Assembly (NCBI GenBank): GCA_021740425.1
Contig: JAIOZV010000022.1
Span: forward strand, 1-32,222
DNA: 32,222 nt
Source: Bacteroidales bacterium
Lineage (GTDB): Bacteria > Bacteroidota > Bacteroidia > Bacteroidales > 4484-276
Direction: 5' to 3'
The translations under genes were made by a program, and so were the position numbers. Of this stretch, positions 7,484 through 15,388 are shown in pieces. How positions within the stretch are numbered: position 1 is the first letter of the stretch; each line of letters starts with the position of its first letter. The notes beneath the pieces are model-generated. The model was given only the letters and a program-made list of their open reading frames with translations, searched no databases and was not told where the DNA came from.

Positions 7484-9088
7484 ATGCGGTTAATATATTT
7501 ATCCATTTTTATTTTTATTTCCACAATTTCAGTTGCTGCCAGGCAATCTGTCGATAGCATACTTCTTAAACTTGATGAGGTAATCGAAAACCGGCAGACT
7601 TATTACGATGAAAAATATAAAACCATTGAAGAACTAAGAATGAAGCTCTCCAAAGCTGATGATCAGGATCAGTTATTACTTTATGATATCAATAAAGCTT
7701 TGTTTGATGAATATGGATCATTTATTTATGACTCAGCATTTTACTATGCAAATCAGATGTTAAACATTGCCTGTAAATCGAATAATCAGGAAATGATTTC
7801 TGTTTCGAAAATGAAAATGAGTTTTGTTTTGCTCTCATCAGGAATGTTTCATGAAGCGCTCGATACTCTCAATACGATTATCCCCGATGAGCTTAGCGAC
7901 TTAAAAAAAGTTGAATATTTCGATCTTAAAGCAAGGGCATATTATGATATGACTGAATACGCCAACGATCCTTACTTTGCACCCATCTATAACAAAAAAG
8001 GGAATGAATTTACAAGGAAAGCCATTCAGTATGGCGATCCTGAATCTTACCAAAAATGGGCTTCAATTGCGCTGTATAATTTAAGGCGCAATCAGTTGGA
8101 CAGTGCATTATTTTTTTACAGGAAGGTGTTGAATGATTTTGATGTTTCACTGCACCAAAAGGCTATGGTATATGCAGCTATGGCGGTTTGCAGCCTCGAA
8201 ACCGGCGATACTGTTACGGCGGTGAGCTATTATGCCGAATCTGCCATTAACGACATTAAATCGGTGGTTACCGAAACCATTGCCTTGCGAAATCTCGCCA
8301 ACATCCTTTTTTACCAGGGTAAAGTAAAGGAAGCCCATAAATATATTGTGCTTGCCAACAAAGATGCAGGATTTTATGGCGCCCGTCAAAGGTCTTTTCA
8401 AATAAGCGGTGTGCTGCCAATTATCGAGGGTGAGAAATTGGGTTTGATAGAAAATCAGAAAAAACAACTCGAATTTTATGTGATCATCCTTGCACTTTTA
8501 TCCTTGCTTATTATTTTCTCGCTGGTTGTAATTTTTAAGCAACTTACAGGTCTTAAAAAAGCCAGAGCCACAATTATCGAGGCCAACAATAATCTGAAAT
8601 CATTGAATGATACCCTCAAAGAAGCCAATAAAATTAAAGAGGAATATATTGCCTATTATTTTAACATAAGTACCAATTATGTTGATAAACTGGAGCACCT
8701 TAAAGAGTCGATTTCACGAAACCTTGAAAATAAACGTTACAGCAACATCGACCAGTCGCTGTCGAAATTGAGCATTAAAAAAGAAAGAGATCAGCTTTTT
8801 CATAATTTCGATAAAATTTTTCTCTCTATTTTTCCGGATTTTGTAGATGGATTTAATGCGCTTTTTGAAGAAGAAAACCGCGTATATCTCTCTGAAAATG
8901 GAGCTATGAACACCGACCTCAGGATTTTTGCCCTGATCAGGATGGGGATTTTTGAAAATGAAAAAATAGCCCGGATTTTGAATTTTTCCATCAACACCAT
9001 TTATTCTTACAAAAACCGGATTAAGAAAAGATCGCTGGTGCCAAATAATGAATTTGAGGAAAGAATCATGGAAATTAAATCGGTGTAG
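7484..9088 (+). CDS. Membrane-tethered TPR regulator with C-terminal HTH (DUF6377 type)
   Basis: A 534-aa protein with an N-terminal signal sequence (residues 1-19, ending VAA), a long helical region of about 300 residues with TPR-like repeats and presumably periplasmic, and one strong membrane helix at about 329-351. After that come a charged coiled coil and, near 478-520, a LuxR-like helix-turn-helix (EKIARILNFSINTIYSYKNRIKKR). This layout is that of the Bacteroidota DUF6377 regulators: the sensor part is outside, the DNA-binding part inside, and no phosphorelay domain is present. It is likely a one-component transmembrane transcription factor; its ligand and targets are unknown. It follows the PAS kinase by 169 bases and converges on the gene for the Cys-rich protein with only 33 bases between them. 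Confidence 0.82.
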   Translation: MRLIYLSIFIFISTISVAARQSVDSILLKLDEVIENRQTYYDEKYKTIEELRMKLSKADDQDQLLLYDINKALFDEYGSFIYDSAFYYANQMLNIACKSNNQEMISVSKMKMSFVLLSSGMFHEALDTLNTIIPDELSDLKKVEYFDLKARAYYDMTEYANDPYFAPIYNKKGNEFTRKAIQYGDPESYQKWASIALYNLRRNQLDSALFFYRKVLNDFDVSLHQKAMVYAAMAVCSLETGDTVTAVSYYAESAINDIKSVVTETIALRNLANILFYQGKVKEAHKYIVLANKDAGFYGARQRSFQISGVLPIIEGEKLGLIENQKKQLEFYVIILALLSLLIIFSLVVIFKQLTGLKKARATIIEANNNLKSLNDTLKEANKIKEEYIAYYFNISTNYVDKLEHLKESISRNLENKRYSNIDQSLSKLSIKKERDQLFHNFDKIFLSIFPDFVDGFNALFEEENRVYLSENGAMNTDLRIFALIRMGIFENEKIARILNFSINTIYSYKNRIKKRSLVPNNEFEERIMEIKSV

Positions 9089-9121
9089 CAAAACCAAGCC
9101 AACCCGGTGCTTGTAATAGAA

Positions 9122-9322
9122 TCATGATCTTATCATTTGCCCTGAGGGAAGCATGTCATCCGATGGAGCTTTTCCATGTTCGCGCCTGTAAATTTTGCGT
9201 TTGCACTGGTCTTGTTTTTCACCCTTGCAGTAAATGCGCATAAACCCTTTGCATGCCAAATCCTTTGTTTTACAATATTTAGTGAAAAACCCACACATGC
9301 CTAATAATCCACAATCTTTCAT
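9122..9322 (-). CDS. Small Cys-rich protein (66 aa), possible metal or Fe-S binding
   Basis: A 66-aa ORF beginning MKDCGLLGMCGFF, with six cysteines at 4, 10, 17, 24, 32 and 40. A segment IYCKGEKQDQCKRKIY is followed by GKAPSDDMLPSG. This general pattern (CxxxxxCxFF, then YCxGxxxxxC, then a Gly-Pro tail with a conserved Pro) resembles a widespread set of short Cys-rich proteins or domains found near sensory proteins, probably metal or Fe-S binding; I cannot assign a named function. The frame remains open further upstream, but that part lies inside the tautomerase gene, so the start is put at ATG 9322, 31 bases after the tautomerase stop. It is the last gene of the minus-strand sensory run and is likely co-transcribed with it. 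Confidence 0.65.
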   Translation of the reverse strand: MKDCGLLGMCGFFTKYCKTKDLACKGFMRIYCKGEKQDQCKRKIYRREHGKAPSDDMLPSGQMIRS

Positions 9323-9353
9323 ATCTTTTATGAAGTTTAATTTAGCAATAAAT

Positions 9354-9695
9354 CTATTCGAAAGTGTCGCTGTTCCAGCCCCACATGTTGCGTTTAGCAT
9401 CCGAAAATTCGATATATATCCTGTCGGCTTCAATACCTGTTTCCCGATACAGAAAAGTCATCACTTGTTTTGAAATGGCTTTGGTATTTCCGGCAGGAAG
9501 TCCGATGCTTTTAAGCTCACAATAAATCATGGGTTCGTTGCTTCCTCCAAATGCCATGTGCTGGTTTACTTCCAGCGAGATCATTACATAGTTTTCGGGC
9601 TTGCCTAATAGTCCGGCCACCACTGTAGAAGCTTTTAAAATGAGCTGATCGGCATTTTCAATCTCCTTGTTCGTCTGAATTTTTAAAAATGGCAT
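9354..9695 (-). CDS. MIF-family tautomerase
   Basis: A 113-aa protein of the macrophage migration inhibitory factor (MIF) group of the tautomerase superfamily. It starts MPFLKIQTN, so Pro2 would become the catalytic N-terminal proline after Met removal. Other conserved parts are GKPENYV (the active-site Lys region), MAFGGSNEP, KSIGLPAG, DRIYIEFSD and GWNSDTF at the C-terminus. Known members keto-enol tautomerise substrates such as phenylpyruvate or dopachrome in vitro as trimers; the in vivo substrate here is unknown. Compared with human MIF, Tyr95 is kept, the Asn97 position is Glu, and the CxxC redox motif has lost its first Cys. It starts 10 bases after the stop of the upstream kinase gene, indicating co-transcription. 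Confidence 0.88.
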   Translation of the reverse strand: MPFLKIQTNKEIENADQLILKASTVVAGLLGKPENYVMISLEVNQHMAFGGSNEPMIYCELKSIGLPAGNTKAISKQVMTFLYRETGIEADRIYIEFSDAKRNMWGWNSDTFE

Positions 9696-9705
9696 TGTCG
9701 GATAT

Positions 9706-11787
9706 TTAATGGTTAGAATGAATATTATTACTGATGTATTTATTTGTAGAATTTGCTTTTGGCAAAGAAAAGAAAAAAGAGCTTCCTTTATTTACTTCGC
9801 TTTTTACATAAAGGTTACCATTATTTTTTTCTACAAACTCTTTACAAAGCAGAAGCCCCAGGCCTGTTCCTTTCTCTTTGTTGGTTCCAACCCGTTGATT
9901 TTTTTCGTTAATCCTGAACAGTGAATCTGCCTGATATTCGTCCATGCCAATGCCATGATCCTCCACACAAACCTCGATCATTTTTTCGGTTTCTGAAGCG
10001 TAAATGTTGATGGTGCTTTTAAAATGTGAAAACTTAATGGCGTTCGACAGCAGATTTCTCAATATGGTTCTCAGCATATTTTTATCAGCAAACACAACTT
10101 TGTCGGCAGTAATTTTGTTCATAATCTGAATCAACTTTGTATCGGCACATTCCTGATTCAGGCAGATTACCTCATAGCAAGCCTCACATAAATTAATGTT
10201 CTCTTTTTGTAATTCAAGCTTCCCACGTTTTGATCGTGACCAATCCAAAAGATTTTCGAGCAGGGCAAAGGTATTGGTTGAAACATCCAGGGTTTTTTTG
10301 ATGATCTCTTTTAAATCTGTTTCTGAAAAGTCATCAAATTCAGTATAGATCAGCGACAAAAAGCCCTGAATAACGTTAAAAGGGCTTTTAAGGTCGTGGG
10401 CAATTATCGAAAAGAATTTGTCTTTGGTTGCGTTGGCCTCGCGGAGTTCAGCAGTTCTTGTTTCAACAATTTTTTCGAGGTTTTCTTTTAGTGCGCTGAG
10501 TTCCATAGTTAATTTTCTGGAATCGGTAATATCGAAAAGCACACCAAGGATACCGGCTGTTTCTCCTGCTTCATTTTTATAGGATGCTTTATGGATTTCA
10601 ACTTTACGGATTTCCCCCAATGTATTTACTGCCTCTGATTCATAGTATAATTTATCTGTGAAATTTTGAATGAGTTCGTTGTCACGGTGTAAAAAGTTCG
10701 CGGCAAACTGATCAACACAAATGATATCACCGGTATTCCTGCCGATTGCATCTTCCGGTTTTTTTCCGATAAAATCGAAAAATGCCTTATTGCCGCCACG
10801 GTGTTTTGCATGAATATCCTTGTAGAAAACAGGGACAGGAATTGCATCGATGATTGTTTGAAGAAAATAATTGGTTTGTTTTATTTTATTTTCTGTCAGC
10901 TTGCGTTCGCTGATATCGCGGATAATTGCCACCGCCTGGTAATTTTTGTCGTTAACCTTGAGTGCTGATAGCGAAATTTCAATAGGAATAATTGTTCCGT
11001 CCTTTTTTTTGGCTGCTAATTCAACAGTTTTCCCGACGAGTTTACCTTTGCCGGTATTTAAAAACGATTGCATTGCGGTTTGTGCTTTCTTGATGGATTC
11101 TGGTAAAGCCAATAATTCATGGGCATTTTTACCGATAATTTCATTTGCTGTAAAGCCAAAAATTCGTTCAGCGGCAAAATTCCAGAAAGCTACTTTGCCT
11201 TGACAGTCCATTTTTACAATGGCATCTTTTGCCGAGGTTGAAATTAGCCTAAAACTTTCTTCACTTTCTACAAGGTCTTTCTCAGTTTTAATTCTTGCTT
11301 CAATTTCCTCCTTTAATTTGCAATTTGAATTAATCAATTCCAGGGTGCGCTTACTAACTTCTTTTTCTAAAATTTCCTGGTGGCTGATGAGTATTTTTTC
11401 GGTTTCTTTTCTTTCGACGGCATATCTGATTACCCGGGGCAAAAATCCGGGCTGGAGGCTCCCTTTGATCACACAGTCGTGTGCTCCGGCTTTCAGCGCG
11501 TTCAGGGCTTGTTGTTCATTTGTATTTCCAGTGAGGACAATTATGGCGCAATCTGTTTTCAGAGAAATTATCCTGGATAGTGTCTCCAAACCGTTTGAAT
11601 CAGGTAATTCAAGGTCGAGAATTATTGCATCACAGGGTTCATTTTCCAGAAATTTTATTCCATCGCTTAGTGTTTGTCTCCATTCAAGTGAATACTTAAA
11701 GGGGGCTTCACCAATCATTTCTTTAATAAACAAATAATCACCCTGATTATCCTCTGCCAACAATATATTTATCGTTTTTGAGGTCAT
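9706..11787 (-). CDS. REC-PAS-PAS histidine kinase
   Basis: A 693-aa soluble signalling protein. An N-terminal receiver (about residues 6-125) has all key residues: Glu12/Asp13, phosphoacceptor Asp58 (ILDLELPDSNG), Thr86 and Lys108. Two PAS domains follow, about 175-295 (FRLISTSAKDAIVKM to IIRDISERK) and 305-425 (IIDAIPVPVFYKD to FDITDSRK). A coiled coil leads to HisKA with FFSIIAHDLKSPFN and His464. The ATPase domain has LRNLLSNAIKFS, EDHGIGMDE and GTGLGLLLCKEF. The kinase core closely resembles that of the PAS kinase at 5827, suggesting duplication. The gene starts 3 bases after the stop of the 957-aa kinase, so the two are almost certainly co-transcribed. A phosphorylated receiver at the N-terminus would let another kinase control this one. 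The signal is unknown. Confidence 0.9.
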   Translation of the reverse strand: MTSKTINILLAEDNQGDYLFIKEMIGEAPFKYSLEWRQTLSDGIKFLENEPCDAIILDLELPDSNGLETLSRIISLKTDCAIIVLTGNTNEQQALNALKAGAHDCVIKGSLQPGFLPRVIRYAVERKETEKILISHQEILEKEVSKRTLELINSNCKLKEEIEARIKTEKDLVESEESFRLISTSAKDAIVKMDCQGKVAFWNFAAERIFGFTANEIIGKNAHELLALPESIKKAQTAMQSFLNTGKGKLVGKTVELAAKKKDGTIIPIEISLSALKVNDKNYQAVAIIRDISERKLTENKIKQTNYFLQTIIDAIPVPVFYKDIHAKHRGGNKAFFDFIGKKPEDAIGRNTGDIICVDQFAANFLHRDNELIQNFTDKLYYESEAVNTLGEIRKVEIHKASYKNEAGETAGILGVLFDITDSRKLTMELSALKENLEKIVETRTAELREANATKDKFFSIIAHDLKSPFNVIQGFLSLIYTEFDDFSETDLKEIIKKTLDVSTNTFALLENLLDWSRSKRGKLELQKENINLCEACYEVICLNQECADTKLIQIMNKITADKVVFADKNMLRTILRNLLSNAIKFSHFKSTINIYASETEKMIEVCVEDHGIGMDEYQADSLFRINEKNQRVGTNKEKGTGLGLLLCKEFVEKNNGNLYVKSEVNKGSSFFFSLPKANSTNKYISNNIHSNH

Positions 11788-11790
11788 TGG

Positions 11791-14664
11791 TCAACAGAAT
11801 TTTAATAGTGCATCTTCAAGTTTTCTTTTTGTTATTGGTTTTATAAGATAGAAATTACATCCGGCTTCAAATGCCTTATCGCGTTCGTTTTGTTCCGAAA
11901 AAGCAGTTTGAACGATTATTGGGATTTCTTTATCGGTTAATCGGATCGTTTTAATGGCATCGAAACCACTCATTTCGGGGAGTTGTAAATCCATGAGAAC
12001 CATATCATAATTATTGGACAATGTTTTTTCTACGGCTTCTTTTCCGTTAACTGCTCTGTAAACCACTGCAGCTTTTCGTTTCAGCAAAATCTCGAGGAAG
12101 TCGAAACTTGAGTCGTTGTCTTCAACAACCAAAATGTGTTTGCTTACCAGTGAAGGCTCGTTTACAATTTTTAAAGTTGTGGTTTCTTCAAGGATCACAG
12201 ACGATTGTACGGATGCTTTTCCGAATTCCAGGGGAAACTTAATGAAGAAAGTTGAGCCTTTGCCAATCTCCGAATCTACCCAAATCTCTCCTGAAAGGTG
12301 TTCGACAAGTTTTTTTGTTATGGCCAATCCCAATCCGGTGCCACTGAATGGTCTTACCTTGAGTTCATCAACCTGCCTGAACCTGTCGAAAATTGTAGTC
12401 TGATCCTCTTTTGAAATGCCAACACCTGTGTCCTTTACAAAAATCACTACATGATTGTCAATATTGAAATGATAGCCTAATGTAATTTCTCCGACTCTTG
12501 TAAAGCGGAAGGCATTCATCAACAGGTTGTCGATAATTTGTGAAAATCGCAGTGAATCGATTTTGAATATATTATTGGAAGATTTGGTTGATGGTGCTTC
12601 AAATGTAAATTTTATTTTCTCAATATTTTCGCTTACTTCACTGCTCATCATCCATATTTGGAGAATCTGGTTCATGGTTTCACCAACGGCTCGGTTTTCA
12701 GAATGAATTTTGAGTTCGCCGGCTTCGATCATAGCCATTTCAATAATGTCGCTGATCAACCTTAACAGTACATCTGTGTTTTTTATAATGACAGCTTTAA
12801 ACTCATGGGTTTCTTCCAGCCCGATGCCTTCCTCGCCAAGCATTTGGGCAAAGCCCACGATGGCATTCAGCGGGGTTCTGATTTCGTGGGACATGTTGGC
12901 CAAAAAGGCAGACTTAAGCTTGTCGGAAAGTTCAGCCTTTTCTCTGGCTTTAATCATTTCCTCGATGCTGCGCTGCTTTTCGATGGCAATTGAAAACAGG
13001 TTGGTGAGTTTTTTTACACCATCAAGATCATCATTGTCATAAGGATGCGACGAATTTGCGAGTGCTATCTGGCCTACCAGCCTGCCATTAATGATTGCAG
13101 GTACAGTAAGAAAATTGTGGAGTGGCAGATGGCCTGTAGGTGTGCCTCCTGATGCTTTGTGGGTTTGAGGCGAGTTGGTGAAAAATGAATGCAGGGTATT
13201 CAACGCATGACCCCATAATTTTGGATACTTATCATTAATTTTTGAAAATCTGAGGTTCCTGAAGTTTATTTTGCATCCGCTATTCACCATTTCAGTGAAA
13301 GTATGTAAAATCAGATCTTCATTTTTTTCATCAATTGTACCTGCATATCCATGTTGCGATTGGGTAAGCTCCCTGCTAAATTCAAGAATGAGGTGTGAAA
13401 TTTCACTTATCGAGATCCCCGGTTTCAGCAATTGTTTTGAAAGTTCTGTCATGGCCTCGTTAAGCGACAACTCTTCCTGTAATTTTTCAAGGGCGAGTTT
13501 TTTATCTGTAATATCAAGTATCAATCCTATGATGCCTGTGACATTTCCGTATGGATCTTTGATAACATTTTTGTGAAATACAACATCGCGTGTTTCTCCG
13601 TTGGCAAATTTTAGCTTGTGTTCAAACTGCTGTTTTTCTCCGGTTTCAAATAGTTTTTGATCCATTTGGTGAAAAAACTCTGCTGAGTCGTCGAACCTGA
13701 CTTCGGAAATGGTTTTACCGATGAGTTCTTTCTCGGTAAATCCGATGTATTTTTCAAATTCAATATTACATCCGGTGTATCTTAATTCAATGTCTTTCGA
13801 AAATACAGGGCTGGGTATATTGTCCATCAAATTTTTTAGAAACTGAAGGTTTTCTTTTAATTGTCTGTCGGCTTTCTTTTGATCAGAAATATTTTGAACA
13901 AATCCTTCTACAATAAATATCCCGGTAGCCTCATCATCAATGCGGCGCATGTGAAGCAGTCCGTTGAAAAGGCTTCCGTCTTTTCTTAAAAAATCAACTT
14001 CCAGTTGCTTAAACACAACTTTATTTTTTTCAAAATCTTCCATGATTTGGTAGCGAATGGAAGGGTTTGGATATAGTTGCAAAGCAATATTTTTAATGGT
14101 TTTCAGGGCATCTTCAGGATTGACATACCCGAAAATGTCAGCAAAAGCCTGGTTTACTTCCAATAGTCTGCCATCGGAAGTACTGCGAAAAATACCGATG
14201 GATGAATACTCGAACATACGCCTGAACCGCGTTTCGCTTTCGCGTAGTTGATGGATGAGCCGTTTTCGTTCGATGGAATAAACAATGGATTTTTCGATGA
14301 TGAAGCTGTTGAGTTCTGATTTAAAAAGGTAGTCCTCAGCTCCCATGTTTATCGCCCTAAGGCCGGCGTCTTTATCGTTGAATCCGGTAATTACCACAAC
14401 CGGGCAGTCGGATTTGTGATTGATAATACTGCTCAGTGTATTCAATCCATTGCTGTCGGGAAGGTTAAGATTGGTAAAAATGATGTTGTAGGAGTTGTTT
14501 TTCAGGAGGTCGCTCGCTTCGGCGAATTTTCCTACAACCGATAACTCGCATGTCATTCCTTCGATCGCAGCGAGATAATTTTGAAAAAGGACAGCATCGC
14601 CGGGTTTGTCCTCGATCAGTAAAACCTTCCATATTTTGCTTCGTGTGCTCACCCTTTTGCTCAA
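11791..14664 (-). CDS. REC(N65)-PAS-PAS-GAF-histidine kinase-REC hybrid sensor
   Basis: A 957-aa soluble hybrid kinase. Residues about 12-135 are a receiver with Glu18/Asp19, Thr93 and Lys115, but the phosphoacceptor is Asn65 (IIFTNLNLPDSNG), so it should not be phosphorylated normally. PAS domains lie at about 142-262 and 270-390, and a GAF-like domain at about 400-565 (HLPLHNFLTVPAIINGRLVG). HisKA has ANMSHEIRTPLNAI with His593, and the ATPase has DNLLMNAFRF, VKDTGVGIS and GTGLGLAITKKL. A C-terminal receiver from about 842 is complete (Asp892, Thr920, Lys942). The start is unusual: an in-frame stop lies 15 bases upstream and there is no early ATG, so TTG 14664 with an AGG a few bases before it is used; GTG 14652 is the alternative. 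Confidence 0.88.
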   Translation of the reverse strand: MSKRVSTRSKIWKVLLIEDKPGDAVLFQNYLAAIEGMTCELSVVGKFAEASDLLKNNSYNIIFTNLNLPDSNGLNTLSSIINHKSDCPVVVITGFNDKDAGLRAINMGAEDYLFKSELNSFIIEKSIVYSIERKRLIHQLRESETRFRRMFEYSSIGIFRSTSDGRLLEVNQAFADIFGYVNPEDALKTIKNIALQLYPNPSIRYQIMEDFEKNKVVFKQLEVDFLRKDGSLFNGLLHMRRIDDEATGIFIVEGFVQNISDQKKADRQLKENLQFLKNLMDNIPSPVFSKDIELRYTGCNIEFEKYIGFTEKELIGKTISEVRFDDSAEFFHQMDQKLFETGEKQQFEHKLKFANGETRDVVFHKNVIKDPYGNVTGIIGLILDITDKKLALEKLQEELSLNEAMTELSKQLLKPGISISEISHLILEFSRELTQSQHGYAGTIDEKNEDLILHTFTEMVNSGCKINFRNLRFSKINDKYPKLWGHALNTLHSFFTNSPQTHKASGGTPTGHLPLHNFLTVPAIINGRLVGQIALANSSHPYDNDDLDGVKKLTNLFSIAIEKQRSIEEMIKAREKAELSDKLKSAFLANMSHEIRTPLNAIVGFAQMLGEEGIGLEETHEFKAVIIKNTDVLLRLISDIIEMAMIEAGELKIHSENRAVGETMNQILQIWMMSSEVSENIEKIKFTFEAPSTKSSNNIFKIDSLRFSQIIDNLLMNAFRFTRVGEITLGYHFNIDNHVVIFVKDTGVGISKEDQTTIFDRFRQVDELKVRPFSGTGLGLAITKKLVEHLSGEIWVDSEIGKGSTFFIKFPLEFGKASVQSSVILEETTTLKIVNEPSLVSKHILVVEDNDSSFDFLEILLKRKAAVVYRAVNGKEAVEKTLSNNYDMVLMDLQLPEMSGFDAIKTIRLTDKEIPIIVQTAFSEQNERDKAFEAGCNFYLIKPITKRKLEDALLKFC

Positions 14665-14712
14665 TTTTGCCTGAAATCAGACTTGTTTGTTGATACTAAT
14701 ATTTATGTTACC

Positions 14713-15141
14713 TTACAATTGAACCCTAATATTTTTGTAACTCTCCGAAAACGTTCGTGAATTGAATGATGCAGATGGGTTTGGATATGTAGCAATGGTA
14801 TAATTATCATACGATGTGTCGAAAGTAATTATAATTTTGGAAGCGCTAAAAAAGATTTCTGGAAGTATTGGAAGCAAAGGTTTTGTTTTGATCTTTTCAA
14901 GTACGTCAGGGCTGTTTTTTTTTGGCAGCTTCATATCCATCAACATGAGATTAGGTAGGGGGGATGTTGAAAATTCACCCTCTTTGTTTATAAATTTCAG
15001 TGTAGTCACTTCATCAGTAATCAAGGAAAGGTCATTGCTGATCCGATATTCACTGAACGCTTCCTTAGCTAATCTGATATCGCCCGGATTAGCTTCAACT
15101 AATAGAATTTCTACATTTCTGCTTAGTGAATTTTCAATCAT
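14713..15141 (-). pseudogene. Rcp1-like response regulator, frameshifted
   Basis: The ORF gives 142 aa. The first 112 align with single-domain Rcp1-type receivers (EILLVEANPGDIRLAKEAF, phosphoacceptor Asp69 in LMLMDMKLPKKN, SASK). Pocket Asp17 is Ala and the usual Gly after KKN is Ser77. After Asp112 (GAT at 14806-14808) the reading frame runs into unrelated sequence. The missing receiver end is present in another frame from 14797 as HCYISKPICIIQF, with the conserved Lys-Pro, ending at a TAG at 14726-14728. A loss of one base near 14798-14806 explains this. The upstream AAGG before the ATG is kept. It is probably a recent pseudogene, or a sequencing error if the two substitutions are tolerated. 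It heads the minus-strand kinase run, 48 bases before the 957-aa kinase. Confidence 0.75.
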
Positions 15142-15316
15142 TTTACCTTTTTTATTGGAACTGTAAAGATATGTTAAAATTTCAAATTACCTACCTGCTC
15201 TGTCTGTTTACTGTAAAATATTTTGGATGTAACTGCTTGTGTGCTTATGATTTTGCTAAAGTATGAAAAATTTGCTGCGTGTTCCTGAAATATTTCCTTT
15301 TTTCAATAAATGCAAA

Positions 15317-15346
15317 AGCCCCCAACAGTTAATACCATAGGGGGCT
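15317..15346 (-). terminator. Rho-independent terminator of the 2-oxoacid dehydrogenase gene
   Basis: AGCCCCC (15317-15323) and GGGGGCT (15340-15346) form a 7-bp GC-rich stem with a 16-base loop. Read on the minus strand it lies about 45 bases after the stop at 15389 and is followed by TTTTGCATTT. It separates this gene from the sensory run. Confidence 0.7.
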
Positions 15347-15388
15347 ATAATTTGCCGGTAAATCTATCGGCTATTCTTCACAGGTGGT

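Noticed and set aside
9323..9433. Longer form of the Cys-rich ORF starting inside the tautomerase gene
   Set aside because: The extra residues overlap the conserved C-terminus of the MIF homolog in another frame and lack coding character.
14713..14800. YPNPSASF near the end of the broken receiver ORF as a T9SS sorting motif
   Set aside because: It lies in the out-of-frame tail after the frameshift and the protein has no signal peptide; the match is accidental.
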